From assembly GCF_050003625.1 (NCBI RefSeq), contig NC_134398.1, forward strand, positions 107,478,026 to 107,542,025: a DNA stretch of 64,000 bases, written 5' to 3'. How positions within the stretch are numbered: the first letter of the stretch is position 1; every line of letters begins with the position of its first letter. This document shows positions 11,058 to 21,875 of the stretch, piece after piece. A program made the position numbers and the translations under genes. The notes beneath the pieces are model-generated. The model saw only the letters and a program-made list of their open reading frames with translations. It had not been told where the DNA came from and made no database searches. The stretch comes from Haematobia irritans (lineage: Eukaryota; Arthropoda; Insecta; Diptera; Muscidae).

Positions 11058-11440
11058 GGTGGCCTAATATCCCACCACACTTGAAATTCGTAGTAGGTAC
11101 TTATTGCGATGATTTTATCCGCTATTAAAAAACACGTCCGTTCCGTTCGACGGTTGAATAGTTAGAGTAAGACGTATGGGGTTTTACGATTCATAAAGCG
11201 TTGGGCGAAGGAGTTTTCGGGCCCTTATGTTACAAAGAGGCTTTTTACTGCCCTTGTTAGACCCATTCTAGAGTATGGTTCTATCGTGTGGGATCCTCAG
11301 TATGAAGTTTACATTGACAGGATAGAATCGGTTCAGAAACAGTTCTTGTTGTTCGCTTTGAGACATCTTCATTGGAACAGTGATTTTGTTCTTCCTTCAT
11401 ACACTTCTAGATTGAGGCTGGTTAATTTGCCTACTCTTTA

Positions 11441-12654
11441 CAGGTTGGCTGATAAGTCCCCGGTCAAAATTCGTTTTTATTATTCAACATAGTTCCCTTC
11501 AAGAGCGATACGACGATTTTAACGACCTTCCAATTGTTTGATACCATTTTGGTAGTACTCCTTCGGTTTTGCCTTAAAATAGGCCTCAGTTTCGGCGATC
11601 ACCTCTTCATTGCAGCCAAATTTTTTTCCCTGCGAGGTCTGAGAACCAGAAAAAGTCGCTGGGGGTCAAATCTGGAGAATACGGTGGGTGGGGAAGCAAT
11701 TCGAAGCCCAATTCATGAATTTTTGCCATCGTTCTCAATGACTTGTGGCACGGAGCGTTGTCTTGGTGGAACAACACTTTTTTCTTCTTCATATGGGGCC
11801 GTTTTGCCGCAATTTAGCTGCAATAACGCCATATAATAGTCACTGTTGATGGTTTGTCCCTTCTCAAGATAATCTATAAAAATTATTCCATGCGCATCCC
11901 AAAAAACAGAGGCCATTACTTTGCCAGCGGACTTTTGAGTCTTTCCACGCTTTGGAGACGGGTCACCGGTCGCTGTCCCCTCAGCCGACTGTCGATTGGA
12001 CTCAGGAGTGTAGTGATGGAGCCATGTTTCATCCATTGTCACATATCGAAGGGAAAAAAACTCGGGAGTATTTAGGTGCAAACACCGCTCAGAATCATCA
12101 ACACGTTGTTGTTTTTGGTCAAATGTGAGTTCGCGCAGCACACATTTTGCACAGAGCTTCCGCATATCCAAATATTGGTGAATGATATGGCCAACACGTT
12201 CCTTTGATATCTTTAAGGCCTCTGCTATCTCGATCAACTTCATTTTACGGTCATTCAAAATCATTTTGTGGATTTTTTGATGTTTTCGTCGGTAACCACC
12301 TCTTTCGGGCGTCTACTGCGTTCACCACGCTTGAATTTTGCATACCAATCAATTATTGTTGATTTCCCTGGGACAGAGTCCGGAAACTCATTATCAAGCC
12401 AAGTTTTTGCTTCCACCGTATTTTTTCCCTTCAGAAAACAGTATTTTATCAAAACACGAATTCCTTATTTTCCATTTTTTTCACAATAACAAAAGTTGCT
12501 TCACAAAAGACGCTCTATCTCACAAACTAATTGACTTACAGACGTCAAATTTTGACACGAATCATTTGAAGGTTGGTACTATATAAAAATAATATGCATT
12601 TAATACTAGCGACGCCATCTATGTGTCAGACCGGAGACTTATCAGCCAACCTGT
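11441..12654 (-). mobile_element. mariner element, irritans subfamily (Himar1-like)
   Basis: The inverted ends (CAGGTTGGCTGATAAGTCCC on the left; right end complementary with one mismatch) are the well-known Himar1-type termini. TA flanks the element at 11439-11440 and 12655-12656. It inserted in LINE-P coding sequence. It is about 70 bp shorter than the roughly 1.29 kb expected for a complete irritans mariner, with internal small deletions. The family moves by cut-and-paste into TA. Confidence 0.93.
11480..12475 (-). pseudogene. mariner transposase, D,D34D type, frameshifted
   Basis: Minus strand, start near 12475 (MENKEF). The N-terminal helix-turn-helix part is at 12261-12452 (KGKNTVEAKTWLDNEFPDS), the second HTH and linker at about 12090-12264 (MKLIEIAEALKISKERVGHI), and the catalytic core on the left. 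Catalytic aspartates are visible in TMDETWLHHYTPES, FHQDNAPCHKS and SPDLTPSDFF, and a C-terminus ending in EGNYVE and a stop lies at 11480-11490. Two stops near the start, at least two frameshifts, a missing segment before the second aspartate and an in-frame stop near the C-terminus inactivate it. Overall similarity to Himar1 transposase is high by eye. It would have cut and joined DNA at the 11441/12654 ends. Confidence 0.92.
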
Positions 12655-13078
12655 TAGGAGCCGACGGACGATGTTGAGCTCCATTCTATGCTCGGAATTG
12701 ATATCTAGGATTAGGATAAATGTTCCTTTTAGGGCATCTAGGAATTACCAGTTTCTTTACATTGATTTTCAACGTTCGAATTATGCTTATGTGGAGCCTA
12801 TTCGTAGGATGTGCATTATTTTTAATTCCATCTATCATCTAGTTGACACTAACCATAATATTGATATGATGAAGTCTAGAATTTTAACATAGTTGGATAA
12901 CTAATACACTAGTTTTATTGAATAACCTAATATTTGATCATGTGTTTTAATATCTCCGGCTGATGAGTCCTACTCTGTAGCTGGTAAAATCCCTCTGCCT
13001 CCACCCCGCCATGGTCCGGATCATGGTGTGTCGGAAGGGGCGGGAAAGTGTGCGATGGGACCGTTCGATTAAAAAAAC

Positions 13079-14270
13079 AAGTAAGGAAAGTCTAAAGTCG
13101 GGCGGGGCAGACTATATTATACACTGCACCACTTTGAAGATCTAAATTTTCGATACCATATCACAACCGTCAAATGTGTTGGGGGCTATATATAAAGGTT
13201 TGTCCCAAATACATACATTTAAATATCACTCGATCTGGACAGAATTTGATAGACTTCTACAAAATATATAGACTCAAAATTTAAGTTGGCTAATGCATTA
13301 GGGTGGAACACAATTTTAGTACAAAAATATGGGAAACATTTAAATCTGAAGTAATTTTAAGGAAACTTCGCAAAAGTTTATTTATGATTTATCGCTCGAT
13401 ATATATGTATTAGAAGTTTAGGAAAATTAGAGTCATTTTTACAACTTTTCGACTAAGCAGTGGCGATTTAACAAGGAAAATGTTGGTATTTTGACCATTT
13501 TTGTCGAAATCAGAAAAACATATATATGGGAGCTATATCTAAATCTGAACCGATGTCAACCAAATTTGGCACGCATAGCTACAATGTTAATTCTACTCGC
13601 TGTGCAAAATTTCAACTAAATCGGAATAAAAGATTGGCCTCTGTGGTCATATGAGTGTAAATCGGGCGAAAGCTATATATGGGAGCTATATCTAAATCTG
13701 AACCGATTTCCACCAAATTTGACACGCATAGCTATAATGCTAATTCTACTCCCTGTGCAAAATTTCAACTAAATCGGAGCAAAAAATTGGCCTCTGTGGA
13801 CAAAGGAGTGTAAATCGGGCGAAAGCTATATATGGGAGCTATATCTAAATCTGAACCGATTTGGATGATATTTTGCAAGTTTTTCGAGACTCATAAAATA
13901 TTGGGATGTACGGAATTTGAGGAAGATCGGTTGATATACACGCCAATTATGACCAGATCGGTGAAAAATATATATGGCAGCTATATCTAAATCTGAACCG
14001 ATTTTTTCCAAAATAGGGATCGTCTTTGAGCCGAAACAGGACTCCATACTAAATTTTAGGACAATCGGACTAAAACTGCGAGCTGTACTTTGCACACAAA
14101 AATACATCAACAGACAGACAGACAGACGGACATCGCTAAATCGACTCAGAATTTAATTCTAAGACGATCGGTATACTAAACGATGGGTCTCAGACTTTTC
14201 CTTCTTGGCGTTACATACAAATGAACAAACTTATTATACCCTGTACCACAGTAGTGGTGAAGGGTATAAA
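13079..14270 (+). repeat. R1 dispersed repeat, near-complete copy built of ~155-bp modules
   Basis: Begins AAGTAAGGAAAGTCTAAAG and ends CACAGTAGTGGTGAAGGGTA. The interior has repeated modules of about 155 bp around TATATGGGAGCTATATCTAA (near 13524, 13680, 13835 and 13970), then an ACAGACAGACAGACGG microsatellite. A nearly identical reverse copy flanks the insertion at 43440-48740; others lie at 44999-46438 and 20174-20523. No open frame spans it. The superfamily is unknown; the termini share TATACCC/GGGTATA with R2. It is probably a non-autonomous DNA element. Confidence 0.75.
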
Positions 14271-15013
<743 letters not shown>

Positions 15014-15217
15014 ATTTATACCCTTAGGTTAGGTTAGGTATAGTTGCAGCCCGATATTTCAGGCTCACTTAGACTATTCAGTCCATTGTGATACCACAGT
15101 GGTGAACTTCTCTCTTATCACTGAATGCTGCCCGATTCTATGTTAAGCTCAATGACAAGGGACCTCCTTTTTACAGTCGAGTCCGAACGGCGTTCCACAT
15201 TGCAGTGAAAACACTTA

Positions 15218-15356
15218 CAGCCTGTTTCTGTATGTCGAACGAGCTCTATCGATCGACTGAAATTGAGACAAACAGCTGAATTTATAATCAAAAATCAGCT
15301 GTTTCTGTGCATTTCAGTCGATCGATAGAGCTCGTTCGACATACAGAAACAGGCTG
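15218..15356. mobile_element. 139-bp palindromic MITE with TTA target duplication
   Basis: Two arms of about 48 bp form an almost perfect inverted repeat (starting CAGCCTGTTTCTGTATGTCG) around an AT-rich centre. TTA flanks at 15215-15217 and 15357-15359; the other SINE copies supply the empty site (CACTTAGAGAAG). The element is too short to code. The ends resemble the MITE at 51299-51502. Confidence 0.88.
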
Positions 15357-16213
15357 TTAGAGAAGCTTTGAAACCCTCAGAAATGTCACCAGCATTACTG
15401 CCCAGCAAAAACTAGGTAACCACAACTCATTACATTTTGCATTACCAGTAGTCAAACTGTCATTACACTTTGCATTACATTGCGGTGAGTTATAATGACT
15501 TTCTTGTAATGACAATAATAAGTAGTTATCGGTAATTTGTGATGATTATTCTCAAAATGTAATGCAGTTGACCGATAATTTCATAATAAAATAGAATAAA
15601 TAATGACATAATTTAGCATAAATATTAACATAATTGTGCTTTATGTTTAAATGAGTCAAAAATAATATAATATGTAAGAGTAATTCTTGAGATTTTCCGT
15701 TTAGAAACATTCTTCATAATAATGGTGTTTTATATGTGTAATCTTATCACACAAATATTGAATAAATGCTGTATTAGGTATATTATAATGTAGTTTTAGA
15801 ATTTAACTCCCTGAAACAATTCAAAAATGTTTCTGTATTAGTCATGAAATTAATTTTATCTGCTTTATATAGTTTTGTGATTGATGTTACATGTTTTGTA
15901 CAACGTTATATTCCCTGTATCAAAGTAGTGAAAGCTTTTAAAGTTAAGTGACATCAAAGTAACGCTCGTTATCGCTAGCGTATTTAATTGTGTTTTGAAA
16001 TGTCGTAGCTGCCACAATTGTATGCATCGCCGGCGAAATTACATACGTGTGTTTAATCGATTACAAATAAAAAAACAGCGCGCTTTTTCTCGATAAGTGT
16101 ATGTGAGTTTGTAAAAGAAAATACAGAAATTAAAAGTTTGTGATTGTGCATTTCGTTGAAAAAAAAAAACTTCATTAAATACAGCAGGTCAGTCAATTAT
16201 TCAAAAACTACAA

Positions 16214-18130
16214 ATGATTACCAAGCGGCATCACAGGAGACTGGTAAAATCGGAGAGGGAAAAATTTTTGAAATTAATGGATGGATCTCAAGCTTTTGTT
16301 GATAATAGTGATTTCAATGTTAGAAAGGAGCAGCCAACGAATTTGCCAGACAGGTGTACAGAAGTTTCCCTTGCGGCTTCATCTGTGACAAGCGACAACT
16401 CCGTTGACGATATTTCCCTGTCCGAGAATAACAATCCACAAGAAAGTGATGAATTGTCTCTATCTGAAAAATTGAAATTTTGGTTTCTGAAGCACAAACC
16501 TACTGTGCAGTGTACTCGTAGTATTTTGAAGATTCTGAAAACAGAAAATTTGGACGTTCCAGTATCAGTAAAAGGTTTACTGGGCCAAAAGGAAAAATGC
16601 AATGACCGCACCGTTTCTCCGGGAAAATATGTGCATATTGGACTTAAAAGGCAGATAATAAAATTTGCACACAGCATTCCTTCTAGCATTTGTGAACTTG
16701 TGTTGGACATCGGAATTGATGGTTTATCCCTTTTTAAAAGTTGTCCACTCGAAGTGTGGCCAATTCTTGGTCACGTAAAAAATATTAAAGATTCCCATGT
16801 ATTCATGATTGGATATTATGTTGGAAAAAAAAAACCACATGACATAAACAGTTTTCTACATGACTTTGTAAATGAATACTCCAGTTTTCAAACAAGTGGG
16901 TTGCTGGTCAATGAAAGGCGGTTAAAATTAAGTATACGAGCTTTTGTATGCGATGCTCCAGCGAAATCATTTGTTTGCGGTATAAAAGGACACGTCTCAT
17001 TTAATGGATGCGCCAAATGCCAACAATGCGGTCAAAGAATCGATAATGTAAACACTTACTCTGTTTTACCTGGTTTAAGCCGAAATGACGACGACTTTCG
17101 TTTAAGAAAGTATAATAACTTCCATACCAAGATGCACCAAAATATGGAACTGAGCTTAGAAAAGATCGGAATTGGAATGATATCGCAGTTTCCTATTGAC
17201 TGCATGCACGCAATAGATCTAGGCGTTATAAAAAAAATTCTTGCTCGTATTACAAACAAAACTGCAATTTTACCAGTTTCCTCAAAAGCTATACTATCTA
17301 TTTCAGATAGTTTACTAGCTCTAAAGCCATATATCCCACGAGAATTTGCTCGTAAGCCGAGAACTCTTGTGGAAATTTCAAGATGGAAGGCTACCGAGTT
17401 CCGACAATTTGTTTTGTATACAGGAATAGTAGTTTTGAAAGACAATTTACCCGATGAGCTGTATGAACATTTCCTTTTACTTCACGTAGCATACAGAATT
17501 TTACTCCTTTCACCGTGCAATGCGAAAATCGAACAAGCACAACAAATATTGAATAATTTTGTAGAAATATTTCCAGTGGTTTATGGACGATCCAGTGTGT
17601 CATACAATGTACACTCTCTTTTGCATTTACCAGAATGTGTGAAGCAATTTGGAAACCTAAATGATTTCTCAGCATATTGTTTCGAAAACTTTATGCAAAT
17701 TATAAAAAGATCTGTAAGAATGTCGAGACACGTAATACAGCAAATTTACAACTCATTCGCTAATACATATATCGTACCCGAAAGACCGTCTTTGGGTCCA
17801 AGATTTCATAGAAAAATTATACAATCAATACTGACCACTAAAGGATATTTTAGTTGCAAATCACCTGATAACGTATGTCTAATGAATAATAAAACTTTTT
17901 TAAATATTTCGAAAATTATAGACGAATCAACATTTCAAGCAAATACATTCAAAACTTCAGAAAGCTTTTATACCAATCCAATAAATTCTGAAGAATTGGA
18001 CATTGTCTTCGCTGAAACTGACTACGAGGAGAAGCAACAGTACTCGTTTACAGACATATTGGCCAAAGTTGTAAAAATTCCATACAAGAGTGGTTTCGTT
18101 CTTATTCCCCAAATACACTCTTTTTGTTAG
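16214..18130 (+). CDS. CACTA/EnSpm transposase, 638 aa, intact
   Basis: An uninterrupted frame from the first ATG (MITKRHHRRL) to TAG at 18130. Residues 1-95 are a charged, Ser-rich leader. Residues 96-160 may bind DNA. The core resembles the animal CACTA/EnSpm transposases: LDIGIDGLSLFKSCPLEVWP (D165/D169), SIRAFVCDAPAKSFVCGIKG (D247) followed by a Cys cluster CAKCQQC (about 270-280), then FPIDCMHAIDLGVIKK, REFARKPRTLVEISRWKATE, YNVHSLLHLPECVKQFG and CFENFMQIIKRSVR (E491). D169/D165, D247 and E491 are candidate catalytic acidic residues; their exact assignment is inference. It would cut and join the CCCAGC ends in the nucleus. Length fits the family. Eight A residues at 16827-16834 could be a weak point for sequencing error, but the frame stays open. 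Confidence 0.88.
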   Translation: MITKRHHRRLVKSEREKFLKLMDGSQAFVDNSDFNVRKEQPTNLPDRCTEVSLAASSVTSDNSVDDISLSENNNPQESDELSLSEKLKFWFLKHKPTVQCTRSILKILKTENLDVPVSVKGLLGQKEKCNDRTVSPGKYVHIGLKRQIIKFAHSIPSSICELVLDIGIDGLSLFKSCPLEVWPILGHVKNIKDSHVFMIGYYVGKKKPHDINSFLHDFVNEYSSFQTSGLLVNERRLKLSIRAFVCDAPAKSFVCGIKGHVSFNGCAKCQQCGQRIDNVNTYSVLPGLSRNDDDFRLRKYNNFHTKMHQNMELSLEKIGIGMISQFPIDCMHAIDLGVIKKILARITNKTAILPVSSKAILSISDSLLALKPYIPREFARKPRTLVEISRWKATEFRQFVLYTGIVVLKDNLPDELYEHFLLLHVAYRILLLSPCNAKIEQAQQILNNFVEIFPVVYGRSSVSYNVHSLLHLPECVKQFGNLNDFSAYCFENFMQIIKRSVRMSRHVIQQIYNSFANTYIVPERPSLGPRFHRKIIQSILTTKGYFSCKSPDNVCLMNNKTFLNISKIIDESTFQANTFKTSESFYTNPINSEELDIVFAETDYEEKQQYSFTDILAKVVKIPYKSGFVLIPQIHSFC

Positions 18131-18144
18131 AATTCTCATTTGAA

Positions 18145-19328
18145 ATGGACAACGCAAAGAGGCAAAAACTTTCAAAAAGTAAAAGTTCGGCTTGCAATAA
18201 TACCAATGATGAACTTTTTTTGGCAATACGTGCAGAAATTAACCATATTAAAGGTAAAATGAATAGCAAGGATCGGCATGCAAATTGTAATTGTTATTCA
18301 TTTCAGATTTAATCAAACAAAAGGAACAGATTGACGAAACAAGATACAACATGGTTTTACGTAAGTCTCTTCTACTTCGTAGTACTATACGGGTCGTTCA
18401 GTAAACCAGGAATTCATTTTTCGTAGAGACTCTAGCGAATCAAAATTTAACGATTAGCAATTTATTGGCCGAACAAAAAGTTGCATTACAGTCCCTTTCC
18501 AAAAGTGTAAATGGAGTATCACTACAATTTTTATCCATGTTTCCAATCGAGACGGAGGCAGAACTTAATAAGTTTGAACGCACAATCAATGAAGACAACA
18601 GAGATCATATCGTATGTATTGAAACTACTAAAACTATTGCACTTATGGTATATCCATTAACCGATACCTCAACTACTAGTGAATATAAATTGAACGGATG
18701 TAATCTAGTCAATTTATATGTAAAATTCTTATGGTTTGGATGAAGCGCTATATTCATTGTCCGCATCTGAAAAGAAAGTTTTAATGTCAAATGTAAATGG
18801 CTCATCAGCAAGCGTTGTGATTAATCGTCATAAATAATGTTGAATGCATTTTTTGTCATTGTGCTATAATGATACATACTATTAGATGCGGATACCACTA
18901 TTTTTTTTTTACATGAACATGGTCCCCTCCAATACTTAATTATTTGTTTTTCTTTTCAAGGTAACATCAATTCGATCACTCCTAATTGGAAAAGGAATTG
19001 TAAAAGGACTTACATCGATAATAAAGCAAAACTTACTACTTGAGTACAATTTTCAAGGTATACATAACAAAAAGCCTTTACGAAATTTCAAAAATCTTAT
19101 GAAAGTTCTTGAAAGTAAGTGAACATGTTAGAAAATAAAACTCGAATTTCTTCTTCATTAATATTTTTCCTTTTAATAGTGGCATCATTCAATACTGTAC
19201 AAGATAACAAAGACACATTCGAAGACAGCATAAGAAAGGCCATAAAAAATGCGAAAAATCGTCATTTCAAAAATAAGTGCATAAGTGAAAAATCTAAGTC
19301 ATCATCCAATGAAGATCCTATAGTCTAA
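18145..19328 (+). CDS. Second CACTA gene: DUF4806-like protein, five exons, 216 aa
   Basis: Starts 14 bp after the transposase stop. Exons that keep one frame: 18145-18253, 18307-18360, 18427-18611, 18961-19114 and 19180-19328. Donors are GTAAAA, GTAAGT, GTATGT and GTAAGT; acceptors are TTTCAG, TCGTAG, TTCAAG and AATAG. The protein has a basic start (MDNAKRQKLSKSK), a likely coiled coil (about residues 30-80), then a block FPIETEAELNKFERTINEDN and IRSLLIGKGIVKGLTSIIKQ resembling DUF4806, which is found in insect proteins often linked to transposons, and a basic tail. It may be a DNA-binding or regulatory partner of the transposase, like the second protein of plant CACTA elements; that role is inference. 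Splicing is predicted from sequence only. Confidence 0.72.
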
Positions 19329-20173
19329 TAATTGTTTTGAATTTATAGATATAGTGTAATTGATCTAATGTGAAAACCACAGAATTATATCGCATGATTG
19401 CGTAACCAATGTTCCTTTTGTTTTTAAGATATCTCTTGATTAAGCCTTTTATATTTTCTTTTGTTAAATTTCTTAAAATTTAACCACTATACACAACCTT
19501 TATATATTAGTTTATATTTTACTGTAGAAAAATATGTTTTGTTTCAAAAACTATTCGATAAAAAACCATCCATGTATGCAATTACATAATTTTCATTCCA
19601 AAAATATTAACATATAAGTTCACGTTAAATAATTCTTAATAAAAATGACTGAACGTTTAATGAATTAGTACCAAAACATCGTTGGTATTTTATTTGTACA
19701 ATATTCTTTCCTATTCATGTAGCGTAGCATCGCAATGCAGTATTTAAACGTCGTTTTTTTGGTCCATTAGAACCAGTGGGAGAAGTAATTATTTTCAAGG
19801 ATTGGATACCTGAGATAATAAGTGGTTATTTTTCAAACTTTGGTATATCTATGAATAAGTGGTTACATATTAGGTGATTATATGTTTTAAATTCACTACT
19901 TATTTTATGGCCGAAGGTATGCCTGGGGTGAAGTACTTTCCTCCTAGGACATGCGTATGTAAATGTAATCCGGAGCGATGCCAATTTATAAGTGGTTATT
20001 TCTTTTTTATTAGGCTTACCTACAAGATTACCGGGTAATGAGAGTTTTTGCTGGGTGAGGTGGGATATCCACCGCTGAAAAACTTTTTGGTGTTTGGTCG
20101 AAACTGGGTTTGAACCCACGACCCTGTGTACACAAGGCGGGCATGCTAACCAGTGCATCACGGTGGCTCCCAT

Positions 20174-20525
20174 ATTTATACCCTTCACCGCTACTGTGGT
20201 ATAAGTTTGTGAATTTGTATGTACCGCCGAGAAGGAAAATCAGGGACCCATCGTCTAGTATACCTTAGGATTGAATTCTGAGTCGATTTAGCTATGTCCG
20301 TCTGTCGGTTCACGTAGTTTTGTGTGCAAAATACAGGCCACAGTTCGTCCGATGGTTATTGATTTAAAAAAAAAATGGGTTCAGATTTAGATATAGCCGA
20401 TCTGGTTATAGTTGGGGTGTTTATCAACCGATCTTCTTCAAATTCCACACATCCGAATAATTTACGAGTCTCAAAAAGCAAAATGTAAGGCAAATCGGTT
20501 CAGATTTAGATATAGCTCCCATATA
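20174..20525 (-). repeat. R1 fragment, reverse orientation, truncated
   Basis: Begins ATTTATACCCTTCACCGCTA and continues through the GTCCGTCTGTC block and the module sequence TCAGATTTAGATATAGCTCC to 20523, where a possible Tc1-like end begins. Its outer edge was the SINE insertion site. Confidence 0.75.
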
Positions 20526-20690
20526 CAGTGCCGCACATAAGTATTGGCACAGCAGCCTAAACCACATAGTGGTCAGGTTATATATCAAGTTAAACAACTA
20601 AAAGTCGAATCAATTGTCAATGTCACGAAACAGTTTTCAATGCGATGATAAAATTCATACGTTCTGTACACGGAAGAAAAAGTGTGTGTT
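20526..20690 (+). mobile_element. Possible Tc1-like element, left end only
   Basis: CAGTGCCGCACATAAGTATT follows TA inside R1 and has the look of a Tc1-type terminus. I did not find the complementary right end within the next kilobase, and no transposase is visible. It is therefore at most a truncated end. Confidence 0.4.
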
Positions 20691-21627
20691 TTTATATGTT
20701 TGGACTCAAAAATAATATATTTGGGATAACAAATTTTAACACAATATGTGTGGGTACAAAAACATTGTGTTTGAAAACTAGTACATTATGTTTGGAATCG
20801 ATATGTTAATATGTTACAACATAATATGTTTAGGTGAATAATTTTTTTAATACAAATAATGTTTGCCGAGAAGCATATAATTCTTACAACATACGTCCAA
20901 ACACAATATGTTTGGGAGAGTTAAACATAATGATAGAATTACTGCTTGCCGCAAAACTACAAATTTTCAACGCCATTTCAAAACACATTTTATGTTTTCA
21001 TTAAAATTAGGCTTAATATTAAATGTTTAAGCAACTCACATTAAGATATTCAATTGAATCATTTTTCTCTACCATTTATTTCATATTAATATTTCATATT
21101 AATAATATTTAGCATATTAGCTAATCTTACACAGATATATGTGTGACTAGCATTGCCAATGTTAATAGAAAATCCGACAATTTTCTTTCTACTTTGATAC
21201 AATTAGTAAATGAACTTTAGTATTTTTTTTTTAATCAAGACACATTATGTGATGAAAATTGTTGAAATATTCTACAGATTATTTCAAATGTAAAGGTAGG
21301 TGCAATGGAGCTTCCCGCAACGATCTTGTTAATGAAGACAAACGTATCATGTTTAATTTCTAATGGTTTTTTAAGTGGTATTGTATGTGAAAACACTTGT
21401 TACTATGACAGTTCTTTAGGGTAAAGCCTCCTCCGAAATGCTCACTTATCATATCAGCAGACGTGGTACTGTTGGTCGTTCCGTAGGATTCTAGGGCAAT
21501 ACGCAATTCAGAAATTTATTACAAAAAGAGTCATAAAGTACCACTTTGGAATAAGAACACAAAAAGGAGGTCCAAGCTGTTATACAGAGTTCTCGTAAAG
21601 ATTTGAACCCAGGTGCTGGGATTCGAT
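20691..21627. other. Unassigned AT-rich stretch
   Basis: No coding signal. Between 20690 and 20960 a loose motif ACACAATATGTTTGG recurs in both orientations, suggesting a decayed repeat. Near 21600-21620 GATTTGAACCCAGG resembles a reversed box B, but no matching box A or tRNA fold is evident. Confidence 0.5.
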
Positions 21628-21875
21628 TAGGTTAGGTTAGGTTAAAGTGGCAGCCCGATTAAATTTCAGGCTCACTTAGACTATTCAGTCCATTGTGATA
21701 CCACATTTAACTAAAAGTTCTTATTACACTTCTAGTCTTAACCACTGAACCTTCTCTATTATTTACTTTTGTTGAACCAACCAGATTGCTCCAATAACAT
21801 TAACAAACTGGTTAAGTTAACGTTTTCCAGGTCCGCCAGCAATCTAAAGCTATATGCTCCTAAAATTCGCTTACG

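Larger units (their letters stand above)
6094..11164 (-). mobile_element. LINE-M copy B, near full length (LOA/I-like, with RNase H)
   Basis: The most complete minus-strand copy. From right to left it has a 5' UTR (11058-11164), ORF1 (about 10220-11057), endonuclease, linker, reverse transcriptase, RNase H, and a 3' end with four to five GGTTA repeats (6097-6125). It is inserted in LINE-P: the flanks GAGTAAGGCGT (left) and GAGTAAGACGT (right) form a slightly diverged target duplication, and LINE-P coding sequence resumes to the right. A 433-bp MITE interrupts it at 7337-7769. Its 5' end (CCGTCGAACGG region) matches copies C and D. Stops and frameshifts make it non-autonomous today. Confidence 0.88.
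11165..13078 (+). pseudogene. LINE-P 3' portion (RT C-terminus and 3' UTR), split by mariner
   Basis: Resumes LINE-P after LINE-M. The frame from about 11167 reads through the RT thumb (FIKRWAKEFSGPYVTKRL, RPILEYGSIVWDP, RIESVQKQFLLFALRHLHW) to 11438, and is then cut by the mariner. It continues from 12657 (TMLSSILCSELISRIRINVP ...) to a stop near 12892. A non-coding tail of about 180 bp follows, with a GC-rich stretch (12990-13060) that contrasts with its AT-rich surroundings and is taken to be the LINE 3' UTR. The exact 3' end is uncertain because R1 begins at 13079. Confidence 0.78.
15401..20055 (+). mobile_element. CACTA/EnSpm-superfamily DNA transposon, two genes, apparently complete
   Basis: The termini are 13-bp inverted repeats CCCAGCAAAAACT (15401-15413 and 20043-20055), flanked by a 2-bp TG duplication (15399-15400 and 20056-20057). 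The SINE empty site ATTACTGAGGTGG confirms this. Short CACTA-type duplications of 2-3 bp are expected. Subterminal repeats are visible: CATTAC/GTAATG on the left (15430-15560) and three AAGTGGTTA motifs on the right (about 19818-19990). Inside are a 638-aa transposase and a spliced second gene. Length is 4655 bp. Nothing obviously disables it. Terminal CCCAG rather than CACTA is not unusual in animals. Confidence 0.88.
15026..20173 (-). mobile_element. SINE copy S2, split by a palindromic MITE and a CACTA transposon
   Basis: Minus-strand SINE in three pieces: 15026-15217, 15360-15400 and 20058-20173. The LINE-M-like 3' end with GGTTA repeats is at the left and the tRNA-like head (box B complement GGGTTTGAACCC near 20107-20118; box A complement near 20141-20160) at the right. 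Flanking 12-bp duplications ATTTATACCCTT (15014-15025 and 20174-20185) show target-primed integration, here at the very terminus of an R1 copy. The SINE predates both insertions it carries. Confidence 0.88.

Noticed and set aside
12958..13000. CTGATGAGTCC resembles the core of a hammerhead ribozyme
   Set aside because: The required CGAAA segment and a paired third stem are not found downstream; it lies in the LINE-P 3' region.
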